In this document: piece after piece, positions 8,378 to 18,049 of the stretch
How the letters are laid out: the number at the start of each line of letters is the position of its first letter
Position numbering within the stretch: position 1 is the first letter of the stretch
DNA from: an uncultured Acetatifactor sp.
GTDB taxonomy: Bacteria > Bacillota > Clostridia > Lachnospirales > Lachnospiraceae
NCBI GenBank assembly: GCA_910588225.1
Contig: CAJUQT010000004.1
Span: forward strand, 1-64,000
Direction of reading: 5' to 3'
Length of the DNA stretch: 64,000 nt
Translations under genes and position numbers: made by a program
The notes under the pieces: model-generated
The model's database searches: none
Told to the model about the DNA's origin: nothing
The model's input: the letters and a program-made list of their open reading frames with translations, nothing else

Positions 8378-9223
8378 ATGTTATATCAGATTGAAAACCG
8401 AAACATTCCGCTGGCTACAGGAATATTCAGCAAATTATCCCCAATCCCTCATATTCATTCTCATCTGGAGCTGATTTATATGGAGGAAGGAACCTGCATG
8501 GCAACAGTGGATTATCAAAATTTCTTAATCGAAAAGGGAGATTTATTTTTATCCTTTCCCAATCAGATTCACTATTATCATGATCGATCTGCGGTAAAAG
8601 GATATCTGTTCATTTTCAGCCCAGATGTATGCAGGGATCTGAAAGAAATCTTTCAGAAGAAGATACCGTGCTCCCCCATCATCAGGAGTTCTCTGCTGCC
8701 GTTGGCCCTGCACGACCATCTGGAGATTATCCGAAGGCGGAATGAGTCCGACACTTATTACGACAAAATTGCCGCAAAGGGATACCTTTTGGCTCTTCTG
8801 GCGGAGCTTCTGCCTCTGATGAACCTGACTGGCAGTCCTGCGAACCATGACAGCATCAAGAATGTCCTGGCCTATTGTTCGGAAAATTACACGAAACCCT
8901 TGACTCTGGAGCAGACTGCAAGAGAACTGCATTTGAACAAGTATTATATCTCGCATATTTTTAACGAACGAATCAAAATCAGCTTTGTGGATTTTATCAA
9001 CGGTCTGCGTATTGAGCATGCCTGTACCCTGCTGGAGCAAGGGTGTAATATCACGGAGATCGCCTTCTCCTCCGGTTTTTCATCCATTCGTACCTTTAAC
9101 AGAGTCTTTGCCCAGAGTATGAACATGGCTCCCAGGGACTATATAAAATATAAAGAAAACGGGGTTACATTCCCCGTTTCATACTCGTCAATTACTTCAG
9201 CAGTTCCAGCGGCACAAAACTGA
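8378..9223 (+). CDS. AraC family transcriptional regulator with N-terminal cupin domain
   Basis: This 281-residue protein has an N-terminal cupin-like ligand-binding half (HIHSHLELIYMEEG, residues 28-41) and two C-terminal helix-turn-helix motifs (TLEQTARELHLNKYYISHIF and ITEIAFSSGFSSIRTFNRVF), ending in the usual PRDYI. It probably senses a sugar and controls the divergent isomerase/dehydrogenase operon. The 3' end overlaps the end of the convergent CvpA-like gene by 32 nt. The ligand is unknown. Confidence 0.9.
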   Translation: MLYQIENRNIPLATGIFSKLSPIPHIHSHLELIYMEEGTCMATVDYQNFLIEKGDLFLSFPNQIHYYHDRSAVKGYLFIFSPDVCRDLKEIFQKKIPCSPIIRSSLLPLALHDHLEIIRRRNESDTYYDKIAAKGYLLALLAELLPLMNLTGSPANHDSIKNVLAYCSENYTKPLTLEQTARELHLNKYYISHIFNERIKISFVDFINGLRIEHACTLLEQGCNITEIAFSSGFSSIRTFNRVFAQSMNMAPRDYIKYKENGVTFPVSYSSITSAVPAAQN

Positions 9224-9719
9224 ACTGTTCCAGCATGCGTTCTATCCCATAGGCCAGATAATTATGCCTGTAAAGCCACAGCAGGACAGGACTTTCTTCC
9301 GTATAGGACAAAATCAGTTGTCCGATGGCTCCCATATTCATCATCATGATAAAAGTGTAAAGTGTCCAGAGTGCCAGCACCACTTCAAATGCTCCGAACA
9401 CAATCCCCAGCAGCTTATCCAGCAGATGAAGGACCGGCAGTTTTGAGAGAAGTTTTGCAGGAAAAAGCACCAGTCCCAGCAGATGGTGAGCGGCCACAAT
9501 CAGGCAGAACAGAATGATTGCCACAATGACGTTAAAGGCCTTACCGTCATGATAGCTGTGCATGCCATAAGCGGCCAGCGCCGCTACCAGGCAGAGCACC
9601 AGCATGGTGATCAGAGAGACAACTTCTTTCACAATCCCTTTCTTATAGCCGTCCACCAGTTTAATAATACCTGCAGCAGAAACGATTACGAGCATAATAT
9701 TTATCCTTATTCCGTCCAT
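9192..9719 (-). CDS. CvpA-like integral membrane protein
   Basis: This 175-residue protein has four or five hydrophobic segments (about residues 5-20, 30-55, 62-85, 95-125). Its GIVKEVVSLITMLVLCLVAA stretch is like the glycine-rich first half of CvpA/colicin-V-production family proteins. It is the last gene of a three-gene minus-strand group with the DUF5711-like and LysM proteins, which suggests an envelope function. The 3' end overlaps the convergent araC gene. The biochemical role is not established. Confidence 0.7.
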   Translation of the reverse strand: MDGIRINIMLVIVSAAGIIKLVDGYKKGIVKEVVSLITMLVLCLVAALAAYGMHSYHDGKAFNVIVAIILFCLIVAAHHLLGLVLFPAKLLSKLPVLHLLDKLLGIVFGAFEVVLALWTLYTFIMMMNMGAIGQLILSYTEESPVLLWLYRHNYLAYGIERMLEQFSFVPLELLK

Positions 9720-9753
9720 TTTGTTCCCTTCCTTTCTCCTTCGCCTTCTTCTC

Positions 9754-10956
9754 CTATTTTAATTGTATGGTATCTATGGTATCATCCGTCACCAGCAGAT
9801 ATTTATAGGCATTTCCCACCGGAAGCATCAGCCGGACTGTCTTCGCAAAATTCCCATGGTATTTCTCCATTCCATCCATGGTAAATACCTGACATTCCGT
9901 CTCATTGTAAATCACCAAAGTATCTTTACCGAAGAAAATATCCGTATAATCCACGTCAAAGTAAAAACTTTTCGCCTTGTCTGCGGCGTCCTGGGTGTCA
10001 TAGACATCTATCTGATAGCGATTTTCATTGTTGTCCGCATTAAATACAAGTCCGATATATCTGTCGCTGTGAAATACGGAGCGCACCTCTCTGTCAAACA
10101 AATGCTCCATCAGCGGGGCCGGCTTGTGAGCTCCGCCGTATATCATCAGCCTGCTGTCCCCCACCGCAAACGCAGTCGTATCATTCACAAATTGCACATA
10201 AGGCACCAGAAGGTCTGTATAAGACCAGGTACTGGCAAGAAAGTCGCTGACATTATCTCCTACCGGACTGAAATCATAGAAAGCCACATTTGTTTTCAGC
10301 ACTCCCGCGTCCACATACACATAGGCTACGCAGAGAAGCTCTCCGTTGGGGGAAAAACTAAGCGCCATGGGATAGCCGGAATCATCCATATGTGTTCTTC
10401 CTTCTTTCTTCTGTTTGCCGCTGCTGTCATAAACATTCAGCCATGTAAGCTCCACGTCGGCAAGTACTGCGGCCACATCCCCGTTGGCGGCAACAGCCAC
10501 ATCCCGGATAGGCATTGTGGTGGTAACTTCTCCCAGAAGCTTTTCCGAATCTGCTATATAAATACTTCTTCCATTGTAGTCACCTATGGCAACGGTATTT
10601 CCGCTGACAGACAGCTTCACATCCTGAATCTCATAGGTCTGATTCCACTTTACATTTCCTCTTGTATCCGTGCAGTGCACGCCATCCTTGCTGTAAGTCA
10701 GAAAAGCGTCATTCAGGCGAATATCTGTGGCCCCGCTTACATTTTCCCTTGGTACAGAAGCAATGATGTCATAATCTGTATAGACATGCCTTTTATACCG
10801 TATTACAAAAAAGACTGCCACAGCCGCCAGGGCAAGAATCACCGCCAGAATTCTATAAAAGAATGCCAGCTTATGCAATACAATTTTCTTCTTATACTCT
10901 TCCTTGTTCCTCTCCCTTTTTTCTTTTTCCTTTATGAAACTTCTGATATCCGCCAT
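9754..10956 (-). CDS. DUF5711-like single-pass membrane protein with beta-propeller-type repeats
   Basis: This 400-residue protein has a charged cytoplasmic N-terminus (Lys/Glu/Arg-rich, residues 1-28), one transmembrane helix at about 32-53 and a large extracytoplasmic domain. That domain shows repeated beta-strand units such as VAVAANGDVAAVLAD and LSFSPNGELLCVAYV, like WD40/YncE-type propellers. An in-frame start 10 codons upstream exists, but the ATG at 10956 has a strong ACGGAGGA site. It sits between the LysM and CvpA-like genes. I place it in the DUF5711 family from memory of architecture; no enzymatic residues are apparent. Confidence 0.7.
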   Translation of the reverse strand: MADIRSFIKEKEKRERNKEEYKKKIVLHKLAFFYRILAVILALAAVAVFFVIRYKRHVYTDYDIIASVPRENVSGATDIRLNDAFLTYSKDGVHCTDTRGNVKWNQTYEIQDVKLSVSGNTVAIGDYNGRSIYIADSEKLLGEVTTTMPIRDVAVAANGDVAAVLADVELTWLNVYDSSGKQKKEGRTHMDDSGYPMALSFSPNGELLCVAYVYVDAGVLKTNVAFYDFSPVGDNVSDFLASTWSYTDLLVPYVQFVNDTTAFAVGDSRLMIYGGAHKPAPLMEHLFDREVRSVFHSDRYIGLVFNADNNENRYQIDVYDTQDAADKAKSFYFDVDYTDIFFGKDTLVIYNETECQVFTMDGMEKYHGNFAKTVRLMLPVGNAYKYLLVTDDTIDTIQLK

Positions 10957-11004
10957 GTACTTCCTCCGTAAAAGTCCAGAGTACACCTGAAATTTTCCTG
11001 TAAA

Positions 11005-12210
11005 CTACGGTAATAGAATTCTTGTTCCCTCCTTAATATCATCCGGATTGCTAATGTTATTCAGGGAACATATTTCAGCTACTCTTGCATCACTGCCGTA
11101 CGTTCTGATGCAGATTCCGATAAGGGTATCTCCCTTCTGCACAGTGTAGGATGCGGGTTCCGAAACAGGGGCTTTTGTAGGCTCAGCTTCCGCAGGTTTT
11201 TCAGGCTCCGGTGTGGGAGTCGGTTCCGGTGTGGAAGTCGGCTCCGGTGTGGGGATGGGGGTGGGCTGCGGTGTCGGTTCCGGCACTGCAGGCTGCTGAT
11301 TTCCTGATGAAGCATCCGGTGCTGTTCCCGACGGCTGCGTCCCAGCCTGTTGCTCTTCCCCTGACGCCCCGGAAGCTGCCGCCGCATTTTCCTTCAAAAT
11401 AGCATCTGTGAGCTTGTCCTCCGCTACAATGACACCGGGCTGTACGGAATGATTGACCACCTCCACCGCATCCGGCAATTGTTTTTCCGTCATGCCCTCC
11501 AGAAACTGTCTGGCCGCTGTCTGCCATTCCCCTGCTTTTTCACCGTTTGTCATAACTGCAAGTCCCACTACCCCCAGAAGAACAAAGGAAGCGGCGGCTG
11601 TCAGCTGCATATTCCGCAGCTTTGCCTTCGAGGCTCCCTCTGTGTGTTTTCGGGATTCTCTGTTCCTGTATCTGACAATCTGACCGCCCTTATTTTCCGT
11701 GGAATTCCTTCTCTCCTCCTGACGTTTTTTCACCACATCATATTTTGCTCTGTCGAATTCTTCCGGCGTTGCTTCCCCCTGACGCTCGTCCAACATAAAC
11801 GAAAGCATACTGTCATTTTTCTCATAGAACTGTGCATATCCTTCTATATACCTGCATACGCCCTGCTCGCAGATATGAAATCCTTCCACCATCTCTCCGT
11901 CCAGCAGACGATAACCCAGAAATTCATACTCCGAAAAATATCTTTTCCGCTGTTTCTCTACTTCCTGCTGAACAGCCTGGGACAGATGACGGCATTCTCT
12001 CTGAAGAAAATTCAGTTTGCATGCCCCATATAAAAACAGGTAAGCGATTCCCCCTTCTTCCTTTCGTACACCATATAATGCCACTGCCAGCATCTTGTCA
12101 CCGGCGTGCCGGTTCAGCTGTTTTATGTATGAGATGACATAATCTTCCACATATATCTTACAATGCGGATTTGTCTCTCCGATTTGTGTAACATTTTTTG
12201 GTAATTCCAT
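11005..12210 (-). CDS. Membrane-anchored LysM-domain protein
   Basis: This 401-residue protein has a cytoplasmic N-terminal domain (1-190) of unknown function, a transmembrane helix at about 201-220, a Pro/Thr/Glu-repeat linker at about 310-345 and a C-terminal LysM domain (YTVQKGDTLIGICIRTYGSD, then IKEGTRILLP) that binds peptidoglycan. It therefore spans membrane and wall. The ATG at 12210 follows a GGGAGGTG site; the in-frame start 21 codons upstream has none and adds an unlikely tyrosine-rich peptide. It heads a group with the DUF5711-like and CvpA-like genes. The linker DNA (about 11210-11280) is a tandem GGTGT/CGG-type repeat that may vary in length. Confidence 0.85.
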   Translation of the reverse strand: MELPKNVTQIGETNPHCKIYVEDYVISYIKQLNRHAGDKMLAVALYGVRKEEGGIAYLFLYGACKLNFLQRECRHLSQAVQQEVEKQRKRYFSEYEFLGYRLLDGEMVEGFHICEQGVCRYIEGYAQFYEKNDSMLSFMLDERQGEATPEEFDRAKYDVVKKRQEERRNSTENKGGQIVRYRNRESRKHTEGASKAKLRNMQLTAAASFVLLGVVGLAVMTNGEKAGEWQTAARQFLEGMTEKQLPDAVEVVNHSVQPGVIVAEDKLTDAILKENAAAASGASGEEQQAGTQPSGTAPDASSGNQQPAVPEPTPQPTPIPTPEPTSTPEPTPTPEPEKPAEAEPTKAPVSEPASYTVQKGDTLIGICIRTYGSDARVAEICSLNNISNPDDIKEGTRILLP

Positions 12211-12353
12211 ATAAAAACACCTCCCATACCGTTTGTAATAATAATAGCATCGGTATGCGAGGCATTTTAGCATTCTTTGTCGGGGTCCGAAAAGAACTCT
12301 TCGACAAACTTTGCGGAACTTAAAAATCAGCCATACCTTTTAAACCGTATTTC

Positions 12354-13400
<1,047 letters not shown>

Positions 13401-13418
13401 AATTTTTTCTCCTTATTA

Positions 13419-13534
13419 TAGTTCCGCAGCTGCCTCTCGATGCACCTTTACAGATACACTTCCGGCCGCAAGAGCACCCGTCCGTAATTGTATCTGTGCA
13501 TCTTCGCGGCAGACTGCTGTTTTAGTTCCGCAGC
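13419..13534. repeat. Stem-loop flanked by a 12-bp direct repeat (galM–recR gap)
   Basis: TAGTTCCGCAGC occurs at 13419-13430 and again at 13523-13534. Between them an imperfect inverted repeat pairs GATGCAC...ACAGATACA (13439-13458) with TGTATCTGTGCATC (13489-13502). The arrangement resembles a small palindromic intergenic element; no coding capacity. Confidence 0.45.
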
Positions 13535-13539
13535 ATTTT

Positions 13540-14136
13540 TTATAATTCCACACGTCCCTCCAGCGCACGAAGGAGCGTCACTTCATCAATGTATTCCAGA
13601 TCGCCGCCCACCGGAACGCCGCTGGCGATTCTCGTTACACGAATGCCTGTGGGCTTGATGAGCTTTGCAATGTACATAGCTGTGGTCTCCCCTTCCAGGC
13701 TGGAATTAGTGGCAATAATGACTTCCTCCGCCTCTCCCTGGAGCCGCTCCATCAGTTCCTTCAGCCGGATGTCACCGGGGCCGATGCCCAGCATGGGAGA
13801 AATCGCCCCATGCAGCACATGATATACACCTTCGTATCTGCCTGTTTTCTCATAGGCTGCCAGGTCTCTGGTATTCTCCACCACCATAATCTGCTTATGG
13901 TTGCGCTTCTGGCTGGCACACACGGGACATACCTCTCTGTCGGTCAGGGTATAGCACTCCCGGCAGTAACGGACATTTTCCTTTGCCGTCACAATGGCAT
14001 CCGACAGCCGCCGCACTTTATCCACGGGCATATTAATCAGATGAAACGCAAGTCTCTGAGCCGATTTACTGCCGATTCCCGGAAGCGCCGCCAGCTCCTC
14101 TATTAATTTATTGATATATCCGCTGTACAGCTCCAT
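13540..14136 (-). CDS. recR: Recombination mediator protein RecR
   Basis: This 198-residue DNA-repair protein works with RecO to load RecA on gapped DNA. It shows the N-terminal helix-hairpin-helix (LAALPGIGSKSAQRLAFHL), the C4 zinc finger with Cys58, Cys61, Cys70 and Cys73, and a TOPRIM domain (IMVVENTRDLAAYEKTG, then VIIATNSSLEGETTA). Start and length are standard. The ATG overlaps the last base of the ybaB stop region, so the two are translationally coupled, as is usual in the dnaX–ybaB–recR cluster. Confidence 0.97.
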   Translation of the reverse strand: MELYSGYINKLIEELAALPGIGSKSAQRLAFHLINMPVDKVRRLSDAIVTAKENVRYCRECYTLTDREVCPVCASQKRNHKQIMVVENTRDLAAYEKTGRYEGVYHVLHGAISPMLGIGPGDIRLKELMERLQGEAEEVIIATNSSLEGETTAMYIAKLIKPTGIRVTRIASGVPVGGDLEYIDEVTLLRALEGRVEL

Positions 14137-14480
14137 CAGAAGGGCATGCCTCCCAAGCCCCCTGTCATCTTGCCCATAAGCTCGTTGCCGGCTTCCTCTG
14201 CCTTGCGCAGCGCCTCATTGACGGCTGCCACTATCAGGTCCTGAAGCATTTCAATATCTTCAGGGTCCACGACCTCTTCCGACAGCGTCAGCTTCAGAAT
14301 TTCCTTCTTTCCACTCACTGTTGCCTCCACCGCGCCGCCTCCCGCCGCCGCAGTGAACTCTTTGGTCTCCAGCTCCTTCTGCCCTTCCTCCATCTGACGC
14401 TGCATTCTCTGTGCCTGCTTCATCAGATTAGCCATGTTTCCGGGCATTGCACCGCCGGGAAACCCTCCACGTTTTGCCAT
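14136..14480 (-). CDS. ybaB: YbaB/EbfC family nucleoid-associated protein
   Basis: This 114-residue DNA-binding protein has a Gly/Met-rich N-terminus, then the conserved MKQAQRMQRQMEEGQKEL helix and a core with VEATVSGKKEILKLTLSEEV. It is expected to dimerise and bind DNA. Position between dnaX and recR is the conserved bacterial arrangement and supports the call. A 195-nt gap with a hairpin separates it from dnaX. Confidence 0.95.
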   Translation of the reverse strand: MAKRGGFPGGAMPGNMANLMKQAQRMQRQMEEGQKELETKEFTAAAGGGAVEATVSGKKEILKLTLSEEVVDPEDIEMLQDLIVAAVNEALRKAEEAGNELMGKMTGGLGGMPF

Positions 14481-14547
14481 TTATATACCCTCCTGATTTA
14501 AGCCGCTATGCGACCACGCTATAAATTACCACTTACGGCAATGTAGT

Positions 14548-14605
14548 AAAGTTCCTTTATGCCCGTGTCCTTCGCGCATTGCCCACGCCTCAGGAAAGGA
14601 ACTTT
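14548..14605. repeat. Long hairpin between dnaX and ybaB
   Basis: AAAGTTCCTTT (14548-14558) and AAAGGAACTTT (14595-14605) are perfect 11-bp inverted arms around a 36-nt GC-rich loop. There is no T run, and it lies between two genes of one operon. A processing, attenuation or palindromic-repeat element is possible. SRP RNA sits near dnaX in some Firmicutes, but this hairpin lacks the SRP tetraloop pattern. Confidence 0.5.
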
Positions 14606-14675
14606 CATTCGAAAATGCACTCATAAAAGTTTCTCTCGTGCGCCTTCATGGCTTTACCAACCAGCCGCAGCATAA

Positions 14676-16247
14676 TTAACTGTCTTCTTCTTCAATTTCC
14701 ATCTGGACCACTTTGGAGATGTCCACGTAGTTCTGCTCGAATTCCTGCTGCCCGCTGACTGTCTGAATATTGACCTCTATCTCTTTCCCGGAAAAGTCGG
14801 ACAGCAGCGCCTCCAGCTGTGTCTTGTTCGCCGGATGCTGCGTAAAATAATCCGACGCCATACCGTCTTCCAGCACCATCATCAGTTTATTGTCACCGCC
14901 CAGGCTTAAATTCGCGGACTTCATATAAATCCGCATGGGATTCGCCGCACTTCCCACAATCGCCGGCCATCTGGCCACAATCTGCTTAATGTCGTCCGGT
15001 ATAGCCTTTGGCAGCTCCGGCTTTGGCTTTGGTACAGCGCCCGGATTCCCGGCGGCTCCGGAAGTGCCCCCATCCGCCGTCACAGTCACAACGCCGTTCT
15101 CCAGCTTCTCTTCCACCTGACGTATGCGGTCGAGAACCGCTTCCTGGTTCACTTCCATCTCCGGCCTGCAGAGCTTGATCAGAGCGATTTCCACCAGGAT
15201 CCGCTTCTGAGCAGACAGGCGAATCTGTCCTGACAGCTCCGAGAAAATTCTGATAAACCGAATAATTCTGTCCATATCCGCCATTCCGGATTCTTCCTTC
15301 AACCGGGTCAGATTCTCCGTGGACATATCGATGACATCTTCCAGGTTATCAGAGGCCTGTACCAGCATCAGGTTGCGCAGATACCAGGTGAAATCTGTCA
15401 CAAACTGTGTCAGTTCCCGTCCCTGCATCACGATTTCCTCCAGCAGCTGCACACAGCCTTTCACATCCCGCTCCAGCACATTCCGCAGAAGGCGGCTGAA
15501 TACCTCCGTGTCCACCGCTCCCAGCACATCCAGGACCTTGTCATAGGTCAGCTCATCTCCCAGGTGAAAGGCGATACACTGATCCAACAGGCTCAGCGCA
15601 TCTCTCATGGAACCGTCCGCCGTCTTCGCGACATACCTCAACGCCTTTTCCTGCGCCTGAACATTCTCCTGCCCCATCAGATCCTGCAGCCGGTTCGTGA
15701 TTGTCTCTATGGAAATTCGCTTGAAGTCATATCTCTGGCATCGGGAGAGAATGGTAATGGGCAGTCGGTGTACCTCCGTGGTCGCCAGAATAAATATCAC
15801 GTAGGACGGAGGCTCCTCCAGCGTCTTCAGCAGCGCATTGAAGGCTCCTGTGGAAAGCATATGCACCTCGTCTATAATATAAACCTTATATTTGCCTTCC
15901 GCGGGAGAATAGGAAACCTCTTCCACAATCTCGCGGATATTATCCACGCCGTTGTTGGAGGCAGCATCAATCTCAATCACGTTCATACTGGCCCCGGCGG
16001 CTATGGCCCGGCAGATGCGGCACTCCCCGCAGGGTCCCTCCGTTCCGGGATTCTCACAGTTCACCGCTCTGGCAAAAATTTTCGCCACAGTGGTTTTGCC
16101 CGTTCCTCTGGTTCCGGTAAACAGATACGCGTGACCGATACGGTTCGCCCGAAGCTGATTCTTCAAAGTGGTGACAATATGATCCTGTCCCTTTACATCC
16201 GCAAAGGTATCCGGACGAAACTTCCGGTACAGCGCCGTGTATGACAT
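14676..16247 (-). CDS. dnaX: DNA polymerase III subunit gamma/tau
   Basis: This 523-residue clamp-loader ATPase begins MSYTALYRKFRP. It carries Walker A GTRGTGKT (45-52), a zinc module with Cys64, Cys73, Cys76 and Cys79, Walker B IDEVHML, and the sensor-1/arginine-finger stretch ILSRCQRYDFKR. Domain III and a tau-type C-terminus follow. A second ATG two codons upstream (16253) is possible but lies too close to the AGAGAGG site, and known DnaX proteins start at this Met. pfkA lies just upstream on the same strand. Confidence 0.97.
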   Translation of the reverse strand: MSYTALYRKFRPDTFADVKGQDHIVTTLKNQLRANRIGHAYLFTGTRGTGKTTVAKIFARAVNCENPGTEGPCGECRICRAIAAGASMNVIEIDAASNNGVDNIREIVEEVSYSPAEGKYKVYIIDEVHMLSTGAFNALLKTLEEPPSYVIFILATTEVHRLPITILSRCQRYDFKRISIETITNRLQDLMGQENVQAQEKALRYVAKTADGSMRDALSLLDQCIAFHLGDELTYDKVLDVLGAVDTEVFSRLLRNVLERDVKGCVQLLEEIVMQGRELTQFVTDFTWYLRNLMLVQASDNLEDVIDMSTENLTRLKEESGMADMDRIIRFIRIFSELSGQIRLSAQKRILVEIALIKLCRPEMEVNQEAVLDRIRQVEEKLENGVVTVTADGGTSGAAGNPGAVPKPKPELPKAIPDDIKQIVARWPAIVGSAANPMRIYMKSANLSLGGDNKLMMVLEDGMASDYFTQHPANKTQLEALLSDFSGKEIEVNIQTVSGQQEFEQNYVDISKVVQMEIEEEDS

Positions 16248-16277
16248 CTTCATTTCCTCTCTCTGAAATCTGTAGCC

Positions 16278-17351
16278 TTAATCTCCGAAACTGATTCCCA
16301 GCAGCTTCGCTTCCTTCACGATACTTGCATCCGGAGAAATGGATTTCAGCTTTCCTGCCACGTCCTCCAGCGGCACCCGAACCATTTCGCGGTTCTTATA
16401 GCCTACCATAAATCCATACTGATTGTCCAGAATCAGCTTACCTGCTTCTGCGCCCAGCCGACTGGCAAATACACGGTCATAAGGACAGGGGCTTCCGCCT
16501 CTCTGCATATGCCCGGGCACCGTGACACGCACTTCTCTGCCGGTCTTCTCCTGAATGGCCGCCGCCAGCTCATAGGAAACGGAAGGATGAGGCATCTTCT
16601 CCAGCTTCTTCTTATATTCTTTTTTGGAAAGTTTTGCGTCCTTTTTGGAAATTGCACCCTCTGCCACGGCAATAATGGTAAAACCGCTTCCTCTCTGGTC
16701 TCTCTCCTCAATCTTGTCAATCACCTTATCCAGATCATAAGGAATTTCAGGAATCAGGATGATGTCCGCCCCGCTGGCCATACCTGCGTTCAAGGTCAGC
16801 CAGCCCACCTTGTGGCCCATCACTTCCACAATGAATACTCTGCGGTGAGAAGCCGCGGTGGTATGAATGTAGTCAATGGCATCCGTTGCAATATCCACGG
16901 CACTCTGGAATCCGAAGGTCATATCCGTGCCCCATAGATCATTGTCAATGGTCTTGGGCAGCGTAATGACATTCAGCCCTTCCTTGCTCAGCAGATTGGC
17001 CGTCTTATGTGTACCGTTGCCTCCCAGAATCACCAGGCAGTCCAGCTGTAACTTATAGTAATTCTGCTTCATGGCCTCCACCTTATTCAGGCCATTCTCA
17101 TCGGGGTCCTGAATGGTCTTGAACGGAGTACGGGAAGTTCCGAGGATTGTGCCGCCCTTGGTCAGGATACCGGAGAAATCCTTGCCTGTCAGCATCTGAA
17201 ACTTACTGTAAATCAGTCCTTTATAGCCGTTCAGGAAACCGTAGATTTCCACCTGCTCTTTGCTGTTGTACAACGTTTTTACAACGCCTCTCATGGCCGC
17301 GTTCAGAGCCTGACAGTCTCCTCCGCTGGTGAGCATTCCGATTCTTTTCAT
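16278..17351 (-). CDS. pfkA: 6-phosphofructokinase
   Basis: This 357-residue glycolytic enzyme phosphorylates fructose 6-phosphate. It shows the N-terminal GMLTSGGDCQALNAAMRG, the catalytic PKTIDND (132-138), the EVMGHKVGW stretch and GHMQRGGSPCPYDRV. The residues equivalent to E. coli 104 and 124 are Gly113 and Lys133. Gly104 is the ATP-type residue, and the Gly104/Lys124 pair is known from group-III-type ATP enzymes, whereas PPi enzymes have Asp104/Lys124. The E. coli Asp103 metal-binding position is Asn112 here (GGNGT instead of GGDGT), which is unusual. The promoter is visible upstream. It is probably a divergent or secondary PFK. Confidence 0.9.
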   Translation of the reverse strand: MKRIGMLTSGGDCQALNAAMRGVVKTLYNSKEQVEIYGFLNGYKGLIYSKFQMLTGKDFSGILTKGGTILGTSRTPFKTIQDPDENGLNKVEAMKQNYYKLQLDCLVILGGNGTHKTANLLSKEGLNVITLPKTIDNDLWGTDMTFGFQSAVDIATDAIDYIHTTAASHRRVFIVEVMGHKVGWLTLNAGMASGADIILIPEIPYDLDKVIDKIEERDQRGSGFTIIAVAEGAISKKDAKLSKKEYKKKLEKMPHPSVSYELAAAIQEKTGREVRVTVPGHMQRGGSPCPYDRVFASRLGAEAGKLILDNQYGFMVGYKNREMVRVPLEDVAGKLKSISPDASIVKEAKLLGISFGD

Positions 17352-17432
17352 GTACTGATCCTCCTTTTTCTTCTTGGTTATGTGCCTGCCGATATCCGTA
17401 TCACATATTTACTTTTTCACACTTCATCTAAA

Positions 17433-17461
17433 ATATTACCCTTTTCCGGATAAATTTGCAA
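17433..17461 (-). promoter_or_regulatory. Promoter of pfkA
   Basis: On the minus strand TTGCAA (17456-17461) and TAATAT (17433-17438) are spaced by 17 nt, about 80 nt before the pfkA ATG. Confidence 0.55.
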
Positions 17462-17489
17462 CCTTTCTGGAAAAAATCGTCTCTGACTC

Positions 17490-17518
17490 TTGCAAAAAAA
17501 TTTCAAATGCTATAGAAT
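17490..17518 (+). promoter_or_regulatory. Promoter of the tRNA-Ser gene
   Basis: TTGCAA (17490-17495) and TAGAAT (17513-17518) are spaced by 17 nt, about 70 nt upstream of the mature tRNA 5' end. It is back to back with the pfkA promoter. Confidence 0.5.
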
Positions 17519-17589
17519 AAGGAAGTGTCAGAAATATCAGACAGAAAATGGAGTCGTATCGAATGAGACTGATGCTGCAGATATGACAG

Positions 17590-17680
17590 GGAGAGTTATC
17601 GAAGCGGTCATAACGAGCTGCACTCGAAATGCAGTTGTCCTTTACAGGGCACGTGGGTTCGAATCCCACACTCTCCGCCA
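17590..17680 (+). tRNA. tRNA-Ser (anticodon CGA)
   Basis: This 91-nt tRNA has acceptor stem GGAGAGT/ACTCTCC, discriminator G and an encoded CCA end. The anticodon stem CTGCA/TGCAG encloses the loop CTCGAAA, giving anticodon CGA, which reads UCG serine codons. The long variable arm and the T-loop GGTTCGAATCC fit a class II serine tRNA. A terminator follows 12 nt later. Confidence 0.96.
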
Positions 17681-17691
17681 GACGCTTACGT

Positions 17692-17724
17692 CCACAAGCG
17701 GGTTTGCCGCTTGTGGGCTTTTTT
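17692..17724 (+). terminator. Terminator of tRNA-Ser
   Basis: A perfect 10-bp stem CCACAAGCGG/CCGCTTGTGG with a 5-nt loop is followed by a T run. Confidence 0.9.
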
Positions 17725-17760
17725 CATTTTACCGCTTTTTCACGACTCCGCTGAAATCCA

Positions 17761-17795
17761 GGTCCACAAACGTGTCTGCCATTTGCGGACCTTTT
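17761..17795 (+). terminator. Second, degenerate copy of the tRNA terminator
   Basis: GGTCCACAAA and TTTGCGGACC form an imperfect stem followed by TTTT. The stretch TCCACAAACGTGTCTGCC matches TCCACAAGCGGGTTTGCC of the first terminator, so the two look like duplicates about 70 nt apart with no gene between. Confidence 0.55.
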
Positions 17796-18049
17796 CACTT
17801 GATAAAGCCCATCCTGTTAAAGAGAGAATCTCCTCTCACTGTCCGTCCACAGTGAACAGCCCCCCTTTGAAAGTCCTTCTCTATTGCAAAAAGGACCATG
17901 GATACCAGGATCGCCGGTACAAATCACTTCTTCCTTTTCACCACTTTTCTTACGTAATTCTGCAGTAATTCCGCCACTTTTTTCCTCCTGTAAATTCCTT
18001 TTTCCATTCCCTGATTGCCTTCCAGGGGATTCATCCCCCGCTGTTTTCA
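17796..18049. other. Intergenic stretch between tRNA terminators and GH13 gene
   Basis: No family-recognisable gene. A 78-codon minus-strand frame starts at an ATGA overlap with the GH13 stop codon, but its composition is not convincing and I recognise no domain. Confidence 0.4.

Noticed and set aside
11210..11280. CRISPR-like short repeats
   Set aside because: The periodicity is the codon pattern of a Pro/Thr/Glu linker in the LysM protein, with no spacers.
14481..14675. SRP RNA gene near dnaX
   Set aside because: Some Firmicutes encode SRP RNA here, but the stretch lacks the GGAA-type tetraloop helix and expected length pairing.
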